The notes under the pieces: model-generated
What the model saw: only the letters and a program-made list of their open reading frames with translations
Told to the model about the DNA's origin: nothing
The model's database searches: none
Shown: positions 62,001 through 64,000 of the stretch, piece after piece
How the letters are laid out: the number at the start of each line of letters is the position of its first letter
How positions within the stretch are numbered: position 1 is the stretch's first letter
From: Proteromonas lacertae
Taxonomy: Eukaryota > Sar > Bigyra > Opalinata > Proteromonadidae
NCBI GenBank assembly: GCA_002245135.1
Contig: NGBS01000608.1
Location: forward strand, 24,668-88,667
Direction: 5' to 3'
DNA length: 64,000 bases
Translations under genes and position numbers: made by a program

Positions 62001-64000
62001 ATCTGGTGAAATTGATATTTGTGGTTTTAATTGTTTATTAAATACAAATAATAATGAGAATATGAAAATGTTATTATCTAATAGTTATATAAATTATCAT
62101 TTTAATGAAAATCCATCAAAAGCCATAAATGTTTATGTAATATCAAAATATTCAAATTCAAAATCTTCAATTTCAAATATTTATATATCAATCACTTCTA
62201 AGAGTGATGTTTCACTTTCCAATATAAATGGATTTGATTTTAAAAATGATGAAAATAGTTCAAAACTAGATGTAATAGAAAATGTGTATATAGAACATTC
62301 TACTTCAATCAGTATAACAAATTCATATAATGATGAAAGAATAAAGATAGTTAATGAAAATGACAGTGATGTGAGAGAAAAACCATATAAATATCTAAAT
62401 GGATTTTATACAATAGATTCAAAATTATACTATTCAAAAATGATAAAGTATAATGGAAATAAACTGATAGATGAATATGGAATATTTGAGAATGTGGATA
62501 TTACATTTAGAAATGATAATTCAATTGAAAAACCATCAACAATCAATTCAATATGGATAAGGAATGAAAATCCTTATAGTTTTATTTACACAATCAAACC
62601 ATATTCACTATATTTCTTATCAAAAGAATCCCAAGAAGTTACAATCTCAATATCATCATCAACATCTGATTGTATTTCATTTGATTCTAAATCAATTGTT
62701 TTAACATCTCCACTTCAAATCAATTATCAATCTAATAACAAAATTGCAATGAATATAGACAAATGTAATAACAAAGCATATTCTAATCATGAAATAGAAA
62801 TCAAAGGTTCAGGAAATAGTTATACAAAGTTATTAACATTAGAAATAATAAATGATGAAATTAAACCAGAATATGAAACAGATTTGAAAGATAATATAGA
62901 CTTAGAGAGTGGATTCTATATTCAATTTTCATTACCATATCCATCAAAAGTAGAATTAATAAAAGTGATGAATAAAGATAAGAATGAAGAATCAAAAGAA
63001 TTAATAGTGGTGAATGGAAATGTTGAAATGAAATATGAAATGGGTAATTATTTATATAAAATGAACTTGAAAAGTGGAAATGTTTCAATTCCAACAAATG
63101 TAGAGTTTATATTGAATGTGATATTCGATTATAATGGTTATAAATTGAAGAATTATGAATATAAATATTCAACAATAATACAACCACTATTAGCCAAATC
63201 TTTTGAATATCCAAAAAAGTAATTTGTTAGAAATGGATGAACAATTTTCAATATCTCCTGAATATGAAGGATATGGAGGTGTATTTTCTATAATAGATCA
63301 ATCTACCAAATCTTTATTAGAATCTATAGGAATAATGTTTGATGAAAATAGTGGAATATTTTCAGGAATACCTAAGAAGGTATATGAAGAAATTGAAGTA
63401 GAGTAAAAATGAAGAATTTTAAATATGAATCTAATACTAAACTTACCATTACAGTATTTGATAATTCGTTCCATAAATTGATTAGCTCAAATTCTGATAG
63501 TATAAACTTACTAAATCTTATACAGTTGATATGAAATATTGGATAATTCCTGATGCTATTAAATGGAATATATTAGAAGGAAAAAATGAAGATGCAACAA
63601 TTACTTTGGAGTGTAGAAATACAGATAACATTTATTTGATAAAAGAATTGAAAGATAAGATTGTGAAACATTTGAGATTTATAATAAAGATAAAGGAGAT
63701 GATAATAAATCAAATCAATTATCAATAAAGTCAAAATCAATGTTTGAATTAATAGAAAGTAGTTATTTATATGATATTGAAGTGGAAATTGAAAATGATT
63801 TTGTATTTGAAACAATTGATAATAGTGATAATGTAAATGGATTATTATTTAATTCAATAACTGACACAACATTATTACATATTGGAATAATAAGTGAAAA
63901 ATCAATATCAATTGCTCCAAAATATGACAATACAATATTTGGTTTAATAAGTGGAAAAATAGACAATAGTGGAAATAATAATAGAATAGTAAGTGGTTGT
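47052..64000 (+). CDS. Giant modular secreted or surface protein (3' end outside window)
   Basis: A 34-base first exon (47052-47085, MRLFLCFIIS) and a 30-base intron (47086-47115) complete a signal peptide, MRLFLCFIISIFLSISGSAA; the frame then runs unbroken to 56444. Four tandem units of about 369 aa (about 47640-52020) each contain a galactose-binding-like module (ITRYYR, DGIIxxVNGxEIFRxNMPF, GxNYIGIEIHSYSS), an F5/8-type-C-like module (WFPF...HPKxIRIYG), and a sushi-like Cys motif (SRKCKDNGEWDVGEEC). Next come He_PIG Ig-like motifs of the LPxGLSxDxxTGxISG type (for example LPSGLSLDKDTGIISG at about 53980), two PA14-like regions (57020-57460, 57880-58200), and further copies of the first modules at 55000-55860 and 59690-60510. 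From 56.4 kb the frame changes about eight times, mostly +1, yet conserved modules continue on both sides. Such modules mediate adhesion; the ligand is unknown. Confidence 0.7.
47640..52020 (+). repeat. Four tandem coding repeats of about 1.1 kb
   Basis: Units begin at about 47640, 48745, 49826 and 50932, each at a YxDKPQ-type sequence, and end in the sushi-like Cys pair. Units 3 and 4 are the closest (exact 1107-base offset); units 1 and 2 are more diverged. Units 2 and 4 have one version of the second module (RxISNYFNQFRISGC type) and units 1 and 3 another, so the array probably grew by doubling a two-unit block. Confidence 0.8.
49825..51216 (+). repeat. 285-base identical tract in repeat units 3 and 4
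   Basis: Bases 49825-50109 equal 50932-51216 without a mismatch that I can find, and the 100 bases before them differ only at a few sites. The sequence after the tract diverges abruptly. This suggests recent unequal exchange or conversion, or a possible assembly hazard. Confidence 0.75.
61300..63990 (+). repeat. Distal repeat pair in the giant gene
   Basis: The segment encoding SYLYDIEMKIEDDIEIIVD and NGLLFNSLTNSILLHVGIIS (about 61420-61560) recurs as SYLYDIEVEIENDF and NGLLFNSITDTTLLHIGIIS (about 63760-63900), each followed by a (V/T)I(Y/F)GLISGK motif. A second tandem unit of about 2.35 kb therefore begins before the right edge. Confidence 0.65.

Noticed and set aside
56432-63222. Separate genes for each frame of the giant protein's 3' half
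   Set aside because: Conserved modules continue across every break within a few codons, and none of the later frames has its own promoter spacing or signal peptide.
4575-63222. Euplotes-type frameshifting tied strictly to stop codons
   Set aside because: At 56470 and 58620 conserved residues require the shift before the stop is reached, and the codons before the stops share no slippery motif. I keep the wider phenomenon as a finding.
1-64000. Variant genetic code (TAA/TAG or TGA as sense)
   Set aside because: TAA ends most well-matched genes at the expected length, TGA ends the RRM/RS gene and the 36393 gene, and conserved Trp positions use TGG.
1-64000. tRNA, rRNA, CRISPR array or virus-like element
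   Set aside because: No cloverleaf with conserved A and B boxes, no spaced direct repeats, and no reverse transcriptase, integrase, capsid or terminal repeat signals were seen by eye; a covariance-model scan would be decisive for RNAs.

Overview
The window is nuclear DNA from a very AT-rich unicellular eukaryote. It reads with the standard code: TAA, TAG and TGA all end genes and TGG is Trp. Almost every gene is cut by tiny introns of about 25-50 bases, mostly about 30, that begin GTAT and end TAG. The genome is compact, with 80-300 bases between many genes and several divergent pairs. A mitochondrial small-subunit ribosomal protein (mS35) and a PET117-like cytochrome oxidase assembly factor point to a respiring mitochondrion. 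MAD2, a Got1 vesicle protein, a UBTD ubiquitin-like protein and an RRM/RS RNA-binding protein are ordinary eukaryotic housekeeping genes. I cannot fix the lineage; it is a protist of some kind.

Layout. 1-9825: the 3' part of a protein kinase gene that a 29-base intron appears to join to a run of repeated domains resembling the opioid-growth-factor-receptor conserved region (OGFr_N), then a second gene of the same repeat family. 9944-15677: two low-complexity or coiled-coil genes in a convergent pair. 15975-24943: an array of three MFS transporter genes plus a truncated copy, all on the minus strand, with a Crinkler/RHS-like gene (two P-loop NTPase units, two SAP motifs, a nuclease-like tail) lying inside it. 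25145-28498: two tandem intronless Na+/H+ antiporters (SLC9B/NHA type). 28666-46040: dense housekeeping and cytoskeletal genes, including an unusual MPN-like/Hsp70-ATPase fusion, a coiled-coil protein, UBTD, Got1, an EF-hand protein, a secreted EGF protein, MAD2, mS35, PET117-like and an RRM/RS protein. 47052 to the right edge: one giant secreted or surface protein gene made of repeated lectin-like, F5/8-like, sushi-like, He_PIG and PA14-like modules, not finished within the window.

Common threads. Splicing the short introns by hand gives in-frame proteins of the expected family length (MAD2 208 aa, UBTD 222 aa, PET117-like 73 aa), so the intron model is sound. Several otherwise well-preserved genes change reading frame without a usable intron, and most of the changes I could classify are +1. 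Whether this is assembly error, gene decay or recoding is the main open question of the window. A short TCAAGC(C/T) element sits 17-50 bases upstream of many start codons. I saw no retrovirus-like, LTR, Polinton or other viral element, no tRNA or rRNA, and no CRISPR array.
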